In this document: positions 52,348 through 61,180 of the stretch, one piece after another
Numbering within the stretch: position 1 is the first letter of the stretch
Layout: each line of letters starts with the position of its first letter
Source of the DNA: Terriglobia bacterium
Lineage (GTDB): Bacteria > Acidobacteriota > Terriglobia > Terriglobales > Acidobacteriaceae
NCBI GenBank assembly: GCA_020073645.1
Contig: JAIQET010000003.1
Span: 62,001-126,000 of the forward strand
Reading direction: 5' to 3'
DNA: 64,000 nucleotides
Notes under the pieces: model-generated
Told to the model about the DNA's origin: nothing
Database searches by the model: none
The model's input: the letters and a program-made list of their open reading frames with translations, nothing else
Translations under genes and position numbers: made by a program

Positions 52348-52821
52348 ATGATGCTGGCCTACCGACTCGTCCGCTTGATCGAGACCCACTCCGACGCCCT
52401 GGCTGCCGGCTTGCTGCAGCGGGTGCAGAATTCCGAACTCACGCAGGCCTACCGGAATGTGCCCCCGGAAGAACTGAAAGAGCGGGTGTACGAAATCTAT
52501 CGCCACTTAGGCGACTGGCTGTTGGGAAAAACCGAATTCGATATCGAGGCGCGCTACCGGGAAATCGGAGTCCGGCGGGCGCAACAGCATGTGCCCCTCA
52601 GCGAGCTCACTATGACGATCATCCTCACCAAGGAGAACTTGTGGGAATTCCTGAAGAAGGAATCGGTGCTGGATCGTCCAGTGGAGGTTTTCGGCGAACT
52701 TGAACTGCTGCAATTGCTGGAACAGTTTTTTGACCACGCCATCTATTACGCGGCCGTGGGGCACGAACGGGCGGCAGCCACGCGGGAAACGTCCGAGTTG
52801 ATATCCAGGTCAGGTAAGTAA
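52348..52821 (+). CDS. RsbRD N-terminal-like helical sensor protein
   Basis: A 157-residue all-helical protein (LIETHSDALAAGLLQRVQNS, ELKERVYEIYRHLGDWLLGK, FFDHAIYYAAVGHERA) resembling the RsbRD_N globin-like sensory fold that normally precedes a STAS domain; here it stands alone. The TxxHxxxLAxxxxxxV pattern is the family hallmark. GAGG lies 6 nt before ATG 52348. As first gene of the operon (12 nt before the CoA-transferase) it may regulate or sense for the pathway. Confidence 0.72.
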   Translation: MMLAYRLVRLIETHSDALAAGLLQRVQNSELTQAYRNVPPEELKERVYEIYRHLGDWLLGKTEFDIEARYREIGVRRAQQHVPLSELTMTIILTKENLWEFLKKESVLDRPVEVFGELELLQLLEQFFDHAIYYAAVGHERAAATRETSELISRSGK

Positions 52822-52833
52822 GGAGCGCAAGAG

Positions 52834-54165
52834 ATGTCTTGGGAGATCGAGTACAAGAAGAAGCTGAGGACGCCAGAGGAGGCGTTGCGCTGTGTGCGGT
52901 CAGGCATGCGGGTGTACATCCACCCGGGTTGCGCCGAGCCGGAAGTGCTGGTGAAAGCGCTGATCCAGCGCGGGCCCGAGGTGGAAGACGTGGAAATCGT
53001 GCACCTGATGACCATGGGGGACGCGGGCTACATTGCGCCGGAGTTGGAAGACCACTTTCGCCACAACGCCATGTTCATCGGGGGCAATGTACGCAAGGCC
53101 GTGAACGACGGCCGCGCCGACTATACCCCGGTGTACCTGAGCGAGATCGAGCAGTTGTTTGAGAGTGGGGCTATGCCCCTGGATGTGGCTTTGATCCAGG
53201 TGTCGCCACCGGATGCGCACGGCTTCTGCAGCTTCGGGGTGGGCGTGGACACCACGCTGACCGCGGCCAAGTGCGCGCACTACGTGGTGGCGCAGGTGAA
53301 CGATCAGATGCCACGCACCTACGGCGACAGCTTCATCCACGTGAACAACATTCACGCTGTGGTCGAGACCTCGCGGCCGCTGTGCGAATTGCCGAAGCCC
53401 GAGATCACCGACCTGCACGTGGCCATTGCGCGCAACGTGGCCGGGCTGATCGATGACGGTTCAGTGCTGCAGACCGGCATCGGCGGCATCCCCGACGCGG
53501 TGCTGCCCTTCCTGATGGACCGCAAAGACCTGGGCGTACATACCGAACTGGTTTCGGACAGCGTGGTTCCGCTGATTGAGGCGGGCGTGATCAACGGTGC
53601 ACGCAAGAACTTCAAGCCGCGCAAGGTCATCCTGGGGTTCGTGCTGGGATCGAAGCGGCTGTTTGACTTCGTGGATAACAACCCCATCTTCGAATTCCAT
53701 CCCAACGCCTACACCAATGATCCCCAACTGATTGCGCGCAACGACAATATGGTGGCGATTAATTCGGCGCTGCAGATCGACCTGACGGGCCAGGTGTGCT
53801 CCGACTCGATCGGCAACTATTTCTACAGCGGGATCGGCGGGCAAGTGGACTTCCTGCGTGGCGCCTCGCATGCGAAGGGCGGCAAGCCCATCATCGCCCT
53901 GGCGTCTACGGCCAAGAACGGCTCCATCTCGCGCATCGCTCCCATGCTCGATCCTGGCGCCGGGGTGGTCACATCCCGCGGGCTGATCCGCTACGTGGTG
54001 ACCGAATACGGTGTGGCGTATCTGCACGGTAAGTGCATCCGGGAGCGGGCGAAGGCGCTGATCGAGATTGCGCATCCCAAGTTCCGCGAGGAACTTTACG
54101 CATATTGTGAAAAGACCAAGTGGCTGCAGCGTCCGCACGCTGCAAAAACAGCGGTAGTGAGGTGA
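52834..54165 (+). CDS. Acetyl-CoA hydrolase/CoA-transferase family protein
   Basis: A 443-residue enzyme of the acetate/4-hydroxybutyrate CoA-transferase family. Features include [51 protein letters not shown] and [13 protein letters not shown], all characteristic. It moves CoA between an acyl-CoA and a carboxylate such as acetate. Located immediately before ferredoxin and 2-oxoacid oxidoreductase genes (2-nt gap), it likely removes CoA from the acyl-CoA they produce, conserving energy as another thioester. Confidence 0.9.
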   Translation: MSWEIEYKKKLRTPEEALRCVRSGMRVYIHPGCAEPEVLVKALIQRGPEVEDVEIVHLMTMGDAGYIAPELEDHFRHNAMFIGGNVRKAVNDGRADYTPVYLSEIEQLFESGAMPLDVALIQVSPPDAHGFCSFGVGVDTTLTAAKCAHYVVAQVNDQMPRTYGDSFIHVNNIHAVVETSRPLCELPKPEITDLHVAIARNVAGLIDDGSVLQTGIGGIPDAVLPFLMDRKDLGVHTELVSDSVVPLIEAGVINGARKNFKPRKVILGFVLGSKRLFDFVDNNPIFEFHPNAYTNDPQLIARNDNMVAINSALQIDLTGQVCSDSIGNYFYSGIGGQVDFLRGASHAKGGKPIIALASTAKNGSISRIAPMLDPGAGVVTSRGLIRYVVTEYGVAYLHGKCIRERAKALIEIAHPKFREELYAYCEKTKWLQRPHAAKTAVVR

Positions 54166-54167
54166 AC

Positions 54168-54446
54168 ATGGCAGGCCAAGCGCGCGGTAGGGTCACGATC
54201 GATGTAGAAGAGTGCAAAGGATGCGGGCTGTGCGTGGAGTCGTGCCCGCCCAAGTGCCTGGAACTGGCGGCGGAACTGAGCGCCTACGGGGTGCACCCGG
54301 CGCGTTACACGGGGTACGACTGCACGGGCTGCGGGATTTGCTTCTACTGCTGCCCGGAGCCGGGGGCGATCACCGTGTACCGCGTGGCCCGGCCCCTGAA
54401 GCTGGTGACCAAGGCGGAAGGAGGCGACCATGCGGCAGCTCTGTAA
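54168..54446 (+). CDS. 4Fe-4S ferredoxin subunit (KorD/VorD-like)
   Basis: A 92-residue dicluster ferredoxin. Ligand motifs are [12 protein letters not shown] and [16 protein letters not shown], the two CxxCxxCxxxC clusters. Its position 2 nt after the CoA-transferase and 17 nt overlapping the alpha-subunit gene makes it the delta subunit of the 2-oxoacid:ferredoxin oxidoreductase, receiving electrons from the TPP site. Start ATG 54168 is set by GAGGTGAAC. Confidence 0.9.
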   Translation: MAGQARGRVTIDVEECKGCGLCVESCPPKCLELAAELSAYGVHPARYTGYDCTGCGICFYCCPEPGAITVYRVARPLKLVTKAEGGDHAAAL

Positions 54447-55479
54447 AGGCAACGTGGCTGTGATCAAGGGCGCCATCCTGGCCGGCTGTCGCGCCTATTA
54501 CGGATATCCCATTACTCCCGCCAGCGAGATCGCCGAAGCTGCGGCCCTGTACATACCGCAGGTCGGCGGAACCTTTCTGCAGGCGGAGAGCGAAGTCGCC
54601 GCCATCAACATGGTGTACGGCGCAGCTGCGGCCGGGGTCCGCGTCATGACCGCTTCCTCTGGCCCCGGCCTCAGCTTGATGCAAGAAGGAATCTCCTACC
54701 TGGCCGGTTCGGAGTTGCCCTGCGTGATCGTGGACGTAGTGCGCGGCGGGCCGGGACTGGGCAATATCGCGCCCGAGCAGAGCGACTACTTCGCCATGGT
54801 GAAAGGCGGCGGGCACGGAAATTATCGAAACATCGTGCTGGCTCCGGCTTCGGTGCAGGAGATGGCCGACCTTACCGTGCTGGCGTTCGAGCTGTCCGAC
54901 AAGTACCGCAACCCGGCGATTGTCCTGGCCGATGGTTTCATCGGGCAGATGATGGAGCCGCTGGACCTGGAGTATCGCGAGGTCGTGCTCCCCGACAAAC
55001 CCTGGGCGGTGAAAGGTACGCCGGAGACCCGTGCGAACTTGATCAATTCCATCTATCTGGAGCCGGATGAACTGGAAGAGCACCAGCGCGAGATGGAAGC
55101 CAAGTACATGCGGGCGCACGTAGAGACCCGGCACGAGTTGTATCAAACCGAAGATGCAGAGGTACTGCTGGTGGGATTCGGCATCGTCTCGCGGGTGCTG
55201 CGTTCCGCGGTGGAAACTCTGCGCCAGGACGGAGTGAAGGCCGGCCTGTTCCGTCCTGTCACCCTGTGGCCGTTCCCCTCGGAAGTCCTGGCGGAAGAAG
55301 CGGCGAAAGTGCAGAAGGTGATCGTGGTGGAGTTGAGCAACGGACAAATGGTAGAAGACGTCCGCCTGGCACTGGACGGCAAGGTGCCGGTGGAGTTCTA
55401 CGGGCGCGTGGGCGGCAACGTGCCGTCGGTCGAGGAACTGCATGCGCAGGTGATGGAGCGCATCGCCTCGCTGGTCTAG
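54430..55479 (+). CDS. 2-oxoacid:ferredoxin oxidoreductase alpha subunit (VorB-like)
   Basis: A 349-residue alpha subunit. [37 protein letters not shown] and [15 protein letters not shown] are typical of 2-ketoisovalerate or 2-ketoglutarate:ferredoxin oxidoreductase alpha chains (domain I/II). Total length and the fused beta-gamma partner favour the VOR/KOR class. It oxidatively decarboxylates a 2-oxoacid with CoA to an acyl-CoA and reduced ferredoxin. The start overlaps the ferredoxin gene, so subunits are produced together. Confidence 0.9.
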   Translation: MRQLCKGNVAVIKGAILAGCRAYYGYPITPASEIAEAAALYIPQVGGTFLQAESEVAAINMVYGAAAAGVRVMTASSGPGLSLMQEGISYLAGSELPCVIVDVVRGGPGLGNIAPEQSDYFAMVKGGGHGNYRNIVLAPASVQEMADLTVLAFELSDKYRNPAIVLADGFIGQMMEPLDLEYREVVLPDKPWAVKGTPETRANLINSIYLEPDELEEHQREMEAKYMRAHVETRHELYQTEDAEVLLVGFGIVSRVLRSAVETLRQDGVKAGLFRPVTLWPFPSEVLAEEAAKVQKVIVVELSNGQMVEDVRLALDGKVPVEFYGRVGGNVPSVEELHAQVMERIASLV

Positions 55480-55493
55480 AGAGGGAAACGACA

Positions 55494-57002
55494 ATGGCAG
55501 ATGAGAGCAAGAACGCGGTAGTCGAGCCGGTGGTCAGCAACAACGGCTACGAAGTCATTCATTCCAAGTCGTCGTTGTTTTATGACCTGTACGAGCGCAA
55601 GTCGGAACTCAAGCACCAGACCCACTACTGTCCGGGCTGCGGACACGGCGTGGCCCACAAGCTGATCGCCGAGGCACTGCAGGAACTGGGCGTGCAAGAC
55701 AAAACCATCTTTGTCAGCCCGGTGGGCTGCTCGGTGTTCGCTTACTACTACTTCGACGTGGGCAACGTGCAGGTCCCGCACGGGCGCGCTCCCGCGTCTG
55801 CCACGGGTATCAAGCGCGCCTGCCCTGACAAGATTGTCATCTCCTACCAGGGGGACGGGGACTTGGCGGCGATTGGCACGGCGGAGATCATTCATGCCGC
55901 CAACCGCGGGGAGAAGATCACGGTCTTCTTCGTGAACAACGCCATCTACGGGATGACAGGCGGGCAAATGGCGCCGACCACGCTGGTGGGGCAGAAGAGC
56001 ACGACTTCGCCCTGGGGACGCCGCCCGGTGAACGAGGGCTTCCCGCTGCACATGGCGGAGCTGATCTCGACGCTGGAAGCACCGGTGTACGTCGAGCGGG
56101 TCGCGCTCTCGGACAACAAGAACATCATGAAAGCGCGGCGGGCGATCAAGAAGGCGCTGGAAAATCAGTGCAACGGCGTAGGCTTCTCGTTCGTGGAAAT
56201 TCTCTCTCCCTGCCCGACCATCTGGGGCAAGGATCCGGTGGAAGCGCGGCGCTGGGTGCTCGAGGCGATGGTGCCAACCTTCCCCTTGAATGTTTTCCGC
56301 GACCACAAGCCGGAGATGCCGGTGAACAACGCACCGCCGCAGCGTCCGGTGCCCGATGTGCTCGAGATCACGCCGGTCGAAGGGGCGCACGGCGCTGTTG
56401 CAGGGAAGCACGCGCATCACTTCAAGAACTTCACGATCAAGGTTGCGGGCTTCGGCGGGCAGGGGGTGTTGCTGCTCGGGCAACTATTCACCGAGATGGG
56501 CATGCGCGAAGGCCTGGAAGTGAGCTGGTTGCCTTCCTACGGGCCGGAGATGCGCTCGGGTAGTGCGCATTGCCACGTCTGCCTGTCCAAGGAACGCATT
56601 GGCTCGCCGCTGATCTCACATCCCGACGCGCTGATTGCCATGAACGAAATCTCCCTGCGCAAGTTTGCGCCACAGGTGGCGCCGGGGGGATTGATTCTCT
56701 ATAACCGCGACACGCTGCCCGCTGATTTCGCATTGCCTCCCGGGGTGCGCGCGATCTGCATTCCAGCCTCGGAGATGGCCGACAAACTGGGCTCCACCAA
56801 GGTGACGAACATCATCATGATGGGGGCACTGCTGGAAGAAACAGAGTGCCTGTCGCCGGGGACCGCCATGGGCGTGATCGAAGACAAGGTCAAGAAGGTT
56901 GCCCTGCTCGAGACCAACCGCAAGGCGCTGGCCGCGGGGCGGGAGTTCATCGACCACCAGGTGCGGATCGCCGTGACCCAGCCCGACGGGTTTGCGGAGT
57001 AG
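55494..57002 (+). CDS. Fused beta-gamma subunit of 2-oxoacid:ferredoxin oxidoreductase
   Basis: A 502-residue fusion. N-terminal beta part (1-about 290): THYCPGCGHGVAHKLIAEAL, TPP-binding GDGDLAAIGTAEIIHAANRG and NNAIYGMTGGQMAPTTLVGQ. After a linker, the gamma part (about 312-495): IKVAGFGGQGVLLLGQLFTE and SYGPEMRSGSAHCHV. ATG 55494 follows AGAGAGGGAAACGAC. The beta-gamma fusion reduces the usual four genes to three. Together with the ferredoxin and alpha genes it makes a complete VOR/KOR complex. Confidence 0.9.
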   Translation: MADESKNAVVEPVVSNNGYEVIHSKSSLFYDLYERKSELKHQTHYCPGCGHGVAHKLIAEALQELGVQDKTIFVSPVGCSVFAYYYFDVGNVQVPHGRAPASATGIKRACPDKIVISYQGDGDLAAIGTAEIIHAANRGEKITVFFVNNAIYGMTGGQMAPTTLVGQKSTTSPWGRRPVNEGFPLHMAELISTLEAPVYVERVALSDNKNIMKARRAIKKALENQCNGVGFSFVEILSPCPTIWGKDPVEARRWVLEAMVPTFPLNVFRDHKPEMPVNNAPPQRPVPDVLEITPVEGAHGAVAGKHAHHFKNFTIKVAGFGGQGVLLLGQLFTEMGMREGLEVSWLPSYGPEMRSGSAHCHVCLSKERIGSPLISHPDALIAMNEISLRKFAPQVAPGGLILYNRDTLPADFALPPGVRAICIPASEMADKLGSTKVTNIIMMGALLEETECLSPGTAMGVIEDKVKKVALLETNRKALAAGREFIDHQVRIAVTQPDGFAE

Positions 57003-57116
57003 GCCTTTCAGAAACGCAAACTAGGCGCGCTCGCGAGGTCGCGGCTGTCTCTTGGCGGCACCCAAGTATTGTTATCCTCACGGCCTAATGCTGAAGTCGG
57101 AATCATCCCCCTGTTT

Positions 57117-58241
57117 CTATCTCGGTTCGGCGACTTGAACTCGCAACTTATTGTCATCGTCGCTCACAAGGAACGTGAAACGTTCCGGATTGAGCGTGTA
57201 GCATGCGAAGGCCGTGCCGAGCAAGCCCGACTTCTGCTGGGCGCTTGCCTCGGTATAAGTCGCCAGATCGTGTCCTTCCAGGTCCACGACCTTCACGACA
57301 TTTACCTTAGTTTGAGGTTCGATGAAAAGGACAGCGATCCGGCTATCCGAGACATGCATTGAGACAGGACGATACCCGGAGTCGCCTGGGTCCACGGTAA
57401 AACGACGAACCACCTCGCCGCCGGGGGAAATGGCATAGAAGATGGCCGGAGTAATCCATCGCATCACGTAAACGTTTCCGTCGCTGGCAGCCTCCATCTT
57501 GCTGAAATCGATCGCGTGATTTGCCGATGGGTTTCTTGAGGAACTGACCCGGGCATCACCGGCAGCAGCCAGATCGCGGAGTGTCTCATCGTCTTCCAGC
57601 TTGACCTCCTTCAGCAGGGTGCCGTCAGATGAAAAAATACCGGTGAAAGGCCACATGGCACCGGTCGGCTCACGGTCATACTCGAGGCCGGACACCAGCA
57701 GATTGCCTGCAGGGAACACTGCAACCGAAGACGGCATCCACGGGAAGCCAGGCTCCAACTTGATTGCTCTCTTGTAGCTTCCGTCCGATTTGTAGACGAA
57801 CACGTAGCGATTGATTTCGTGGGGGAAAACCAGCTCGTAAAGCTCACCGTTGTCCGCGACAGCAAAATAACCGGTCGAATCTATTTTCTTGAATTCTGGA
57901 TTCGCGCCGGGTTGGAACACGGCCAGCCGCTCTCCGTTGGGAGCCAACTTGTGAATCCCCGAAGCGCCATAGGCGTCGGTCTCAAAGTAGATATTTCCGT
58001 TGCTGTCGCACCTGAGCGGTTCATAAAACAGCTCAACAGCTTCGGACGGTAATACTACCTCGCTGACTCTGGCCAGCTGTCTTTCATTCGAATGCTTCCC
58101 CACGTCGGCTGTTCCTTGCTTATTTGTTCCATGCTTGTAGTCGGATTTCGCAACTGGGGACGGAGTCCGAGATTGCGCCGCTCCGACGATACTCCACAGC
58201 GTAATCGTGGCGCCCAAAAGGGCAGCAATTCGCTGGATCAT
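57117..58241 (-). CDS. Secreted beta-propeller protein
   Basis: A 374-residue exported protein; signal peptide IAALLGATITLWSIVGAAQS after ATG 58241. Repeated blades include LRCDSNGNIYFETDAYGASG, IHKLAPNGERLAVFQPGANP, and KMEAASDGNVYVMRWITPAI, resembling NHL/6-bladed propellers. No catalytic residues seen. Its ATG overlaps the stop of the upstream Cys-rich gene (ATGA), so they are translationally coupled. Convergent with the oxidoreductase operon. Confidence 0.75.
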   Translation of the reverse strand: MIQRIAALLGATITLWSIVGAAQSRTPSPVAKSDYKHGTNKQGTADVGKHSNERQLARVSEVVLPSEAVELFYEPLRCDSNGNIYFETDAYGASGIHKLAPNGERLAVFQPGANPEFKKIDSTGYFAVADNGELYELVFPHEINRYVFVYKSDGSYKRAIKLEPGFPWMPSSVAVFPAGNLLVSGLEYDREPTGAMWPFTGIFSSDGTLLKEVKLEDDETLRDLAAAGDARVSSSRNPSANHAIDFSKMEAASDGNVYVMRWITPAIFYAISPGGEVVRRFTVDPGDSGYRPVSMHVSDSRIAVLFIEPQTKVNVVKVVDLEGHDLATYTEASAQQKSGLLGTAFACYTLNPERFTFLVSDDDNKLRVQVAEPR

Positions 58242-58720
58242 AAGCCACCAAAGACTACTGGATAGTCCCTTTCGATCAAAACACCATATGTGTGAGAACA
58301 CTTGTTGAGGACGAAGGCCTGCCTGGGTGGATGGTAGCTGAGGCTTTCGGTCAATTCTATAAGGCCGCGTGTTCCATCCCACCAGAGCTGCGCAAATGCG
58401 CCCTCGTGCCTCTCGAGCTTGTGGGTTGACTGTAACCCGTGGGACCGGAGATCTGGGCAGATTTCACATCTGTTGCCATCGGGGTAGATCACGGCACTGT
58501 AATACATCTTTCCGCAGCACTCTCCGCTGCCGCCATGGGATATGCACTCTCCCGACACGCACCCCAGATCGCAGGTTGTAGTTTCCTGTGGATCGCACCC
58601 CGGACCGCAACTTATTTGTCTGGAACCGTACCCCCAGCACCCGGAGGCGTTCGCGAGGTTGCAGATCAGCAGGAATCCTAGGCAAGCCAGCAGCCCCAGC
58701 ACGATTCGGTTTCTTCTCAT
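58238..58720 (-). CDS. Secreted Cys-rich protein
   Basis: A 160-residue protein with a signal peptide (LGLLACLGFLLICNLANA) and a dense N-terminal Cys cluster: GCWGYGSRQISCGPGCDPQE, CDLGCVSGECISH, ECCGK and CEICPD, about a dozen cysteines in 70 residues, probably disulfide-bonded. The rest is unremarkable. AAGGAG lies 6 nt before ATG 58720. Coupled to the propeller protein, the two may form an extracytoplasmic complex. Unknown function. Confidence 0.72.
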   Translation of the reverse strand: MRRNRIVLGLLACLGFLLICNLANASGCWGYGSRQISCGPGCDPQETTTCDLGCVSGECISHGGSGECCGKMYYSAVIYPDGNRCEICPDLRSHGLQSTHKLERHEGAFAQLWWDGTRGLIELTESLSYHPPRQAFVLNKCSHTYGVLIERDYPVVFGGL

Positions 58721-59218
58721 AAGGATCTCCTTGGAGGTAATTGCGAGGCGAGCGTCCGCCCGCAAGTGGGACTGTTTATCACAATTGGTTTAATGTAGGT
58801 GGGTGATGATGAGTTTGTTCGGGATCCGGAACAGATTCAAGCAGGTTGGGGACGAATCTAGGACGGGAAAGTGCGGCGGGGGAATGAGTTGCGAAGACAT
58901 ACTGGAAGATTCGCGGCGGAGATCCACGAGTTCCGAGTGAACACCTACGAGGTGAGCTCGTTCGGAAAACGGAAATAATGCGTTCAGTCACCTAACCGTG
59001 TGGCTCAAGAGACATGGCCAACGTACATCGCAAGATGCAGATCCCCGGGACTTGGTCGCGGAAGGTTGTGTACTGGCCGCAGGAGAAGACGGTCCGGTCG
59101 TCCTGCAGGCCGCCGTTGACGCAACAGTCCACGATATCGCCGATGCGGTACAGTTCCTCAGGCCGGGTTACGGGCCGCGTCGGAGGAAAGCGCACGTCCA
59201 GATTGATGATAAGCAGCG
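58721..59218. other. Intergenic region without a confident gene
   Basis: About 500 bp between the Cys-rich gene and arsM. Short open frames exist on both strands (for example a 67-codon frame on the minus strand at 58992-59195), but none has a convincing pattern or ribosome-binding site. No hairpin-T terminator was seen. Confidence 0.5.
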
Positions 59219-60037
59219 CTACAACGGCCTGGCGCCGTGCAGCTTGACGGACGCTACCGCGGATGCGGCTTCATACATCCAATGGCCGTCCGCGCCTCCA
59301 CCACAGCAGCTGGTCGCGGACTTCTGCTGCTCCAGACCGTAGGCCACGAGGAGCTTGCCGGCTGGCACGATCTGCGGAATCGTCAGGTCCGCCAACCCTG
59401 CTTCCAGGGCAATGCGAACGTAATCGGTCAGCAGGCTCGCTCCCGCTACGCAGCCCACATAGGCGCTCACGTCCTTCGCGACCTTCTCCGGCAATTCCTT
59501 CAGCAGCACCAAATCGCTAATGGCGAACTGGCCGCCCGCTTTCAGCACGCGTGAGATTTCGCGGAACACCGCCGGTTTGTCTGGACTGAGATTGATGACG
59601 CAATTGCTGATCACCAGATCGATGGAAGCGTCCTCCACCGGCAAGTTTTCAATCCGTCCCTTGCGGAATTCCACATTGCTCGCCCCCAGGCCCTCAGCGT
59701 TCTTGCGCGCTTGGGCAAGCATGTCGTCGGTCATGTCCACGCCGATGACGCGGCCCGCAGGGCCGACGCGGCGCCAGGCGAGGAAGGCGTCAAAGCCCGC
59801 GCCACTACCGAGATCCAGCACGGTCATGCCGGGTTGAATGGCGGCCAGAGCCAACGGATTGCCGCAACCCAAGCCAAGGTTGGCCTGCTGCGCGAGAGCG
59901 AGATCCTCTTCGGAGTAGCCGATAGCCTTGGCCACCGCGCCGGGCGCAGAGCAGCCACAGCCCGATTGTTCGCCGCGCGCAATGGCTCCGTAGCGTTCCT
60001 TGACCACTTCCACAATGTCAGTTTCCTTGGCGGGCAT
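59219..60037 (-). CDS. arsM: Arsenite S-adenosylmethyltransferase
   Basis: A 272-residue methylase turning As(III) into methylated arsenicals. SAM motif LDLGSGAGFDAFLAWRRVG is intact. The three As(III)-binding cysteines of ArsM are Cys58 (LGLGCGNP), Cys146 (SNCVINL) and Cys196 (YVGCVAGA). Additional Cys pairs sit at 27/29 (GCGCS) and 244/245 (TSCCGGG). AGGAG lies 7 nt before ATG 60037. The start overlaps the end of the marR gene by 20 nt; the operon is a detoxification unit. Confidence 0.93.
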   Translation of the reverse strand: MPAKETDIVEVVKERYGAIARGEQSGCGCSAPGAVAKAIGYSEEDLALAQQANLGLGCGNPLALAAIQPGMTVLDLGSGAGFDAFLAWRRVGPAGRVIGVDMTDDMLAQARKNAEGLGASNVEFRKGRIENLPVEDASIDLVISNCVINLSPDKPAVFREISRVLKAGGQFAISDLVLLKELPEKVAKDVSAYVGCVAGASLLTDYVRIALEAGLADLTIPQIVPAGKLLVAYGLEQQKSATSCCGGGADGHWMYEAASAVASVKLHGARPL

Positions 60038-60563
60038 GGCTTTTTCTCCTTTGGGCGGGTTGGTCGTTCGGCGTGACCCGGCAGCTCACGCCCACGTCTG
60101 GCCATTCCCCACTGAAGTCGCAGCAGCCGCCAGGTCCGAGTGCCTGGTTGAGCATGCGGATGCCTGCCAGCAGTTGCGGGCGAAAGCCGGCGGGAATTCC
60201 TTTGAGAATGGCGCGCGTGCGGTCGAGCATGAGCTGGTCAATGCGGCCCCGTATGGCGCGGCCGCGTTCGGTGATGGCGACCATGGCGGCGCGACCGTCT
60301 TCGCCAGCTCCCCGCACGCGCTGAATCAGGCCCTGGGCCTCGAGTTTGTCCAGTACGCGGGTCATGGCGCTGGGAGTGATGCCAGTCTCAGCCGCAAGAT
60401 CAGACAGGCGAGCGCCTTGCTTATCGGCGAGAGTGCGCAGGATGCCGCATTGCCGCGGCGTCAGGCTCTCGCAGCAGACTTCGTCCGGGCCCACCCGGTT
60501 GAGAACGCGGGCCAGGCGCTCCAGCTCGGCGGACCAGGCGGTGACTTCGGCGGCTTTCGCCAT
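60018..60563 (-). CDS. MarR-family regulator with metalloid-like Cys pairs
   Basis: A 181-residue winged-helix regulator: LTPRQCGILRTLADKQGARL, LAAETGITPSAMTRVLDKLE and RGAGEDGRAAMVAITERGR are typical MarR elements. Unusually Cys30, Cys31 and Cys39 (EVCCESLTPRQC) lie before the wing and Cys147, Cys148 (GGCCDF) and Cys161 near the C-terminus; such clusters could bind trivalent arsenic. Together with the arsM overlap and a promoter whose spacer holds a near-palindrome, this predicts an As(III)-responsive repressor. An extra basic tail (QRRKSHARQ) reaches into arsM. Confidence 0.87.
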   Translation of the reverse strand: MAKAAEVTAWSAELERLARVLNRVGPDEVCCESLTPRQCGILRTLADKQGARLSDLAAETGITPSAMTRVLDKLEAQGLIQRVRGAGEDGRAAMVAITERGRAIRGRIDQLMLDRTRAILKGIPAGFRPQLLAGIRMLNQALGPGGCCDFSGEWPDVGVSCRVTPNDQPAQRRKSHARQGN

Positions 60564-60569
60564 GTGCAC

Positions 60570-60598
60570 AGGATAAGCAATATACTTGCATGTGTCAA
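60570..60598 (-). promoter_or_regulatory. Promoter/operator of the marR-arsM operon
   Basis: On the minus strand, TTGACA (60598-60593), a 17-bp spacer and TATCCT (60575-60570). The spacer contains GCAAGTATATTGC, an imperfect palindrome that a MarR dimer could occupy. The start codon is only 6 nt past the -10, so the transcript would be nearly leaderless. Confidence 0.6.
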
Positions 60599-61180
60599 GC
60601 AAATAAATCGCCGGCCAACTTCTCACCCCAGAGACGCAGAGCCGCAGAGAAAAAGGCGACTGCTTTGTCAGGTCTGCTGCTGTTGGTAACGAAGGGCCCC
60701 ACACGGTCACTGTCCGGTTTTGAACAGCAAGGTTGCCGGGCACCAGGCGGAGGTGCGTGACCGTGCACTTCGTTGAGAAAGCGTCCGATTTCGAGCAGAC
60801 CGGGAGGCGGATTCCAACTTTGGAAGCATAGCCTCGCACCGGGATATGAAAAGCTGGACAGCACAGTTCAGCGATAAGACATGACCGCGCGCGCTGTGCT
60901 GCGGTCACGCTGTGAATGAAGAATGTGCGGAAAATTTACGAACGTTTCTCACCTTTCTTGAATCTTACCGTCTAAGTGAACAACAGCTTCCGGCACAGGC
61001 TGGGCTGTACCTCGCGCTTGGGGCAGACCGACTGCGACTCGCGAAATGCATGTCCAAATTTGCGGGAACCAATCGGCGGGGCTTTACGTATCCAAGCGCA
61101 GGATTGGTGTGTTCAGGGCGGGGTGGAGCAGCGGACACAGACGCCGGGCGATGCAGAGCAACGGGCTCCGGAGGATGGTC
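60599..61180. other. Intergenic region between marR and the winged-helix-like gene
   Basis: 582 bp with no confident gene, repeat or terminator, apart from GGAGG just before ATG 61181. Frames present are short and not protein-like. Confidence 0.5.

Noticed and set aside
58804-58980. Possible short or decayed gene on the plus strand beginning near MMSLFGIRNRF
   Set aside because: The frame stops after about 43 codons, and continuing a protein-like tail (EIHEFRVNTYEVSSFGKRK) requires a frameshift; evidence too thin to call.
58992-59195. 67-codon minus-strand frame downstream of arsM
   Set aside because: No ribosome-binding site or recognisable pattern; the plus strand has equally long frames over the same bases.
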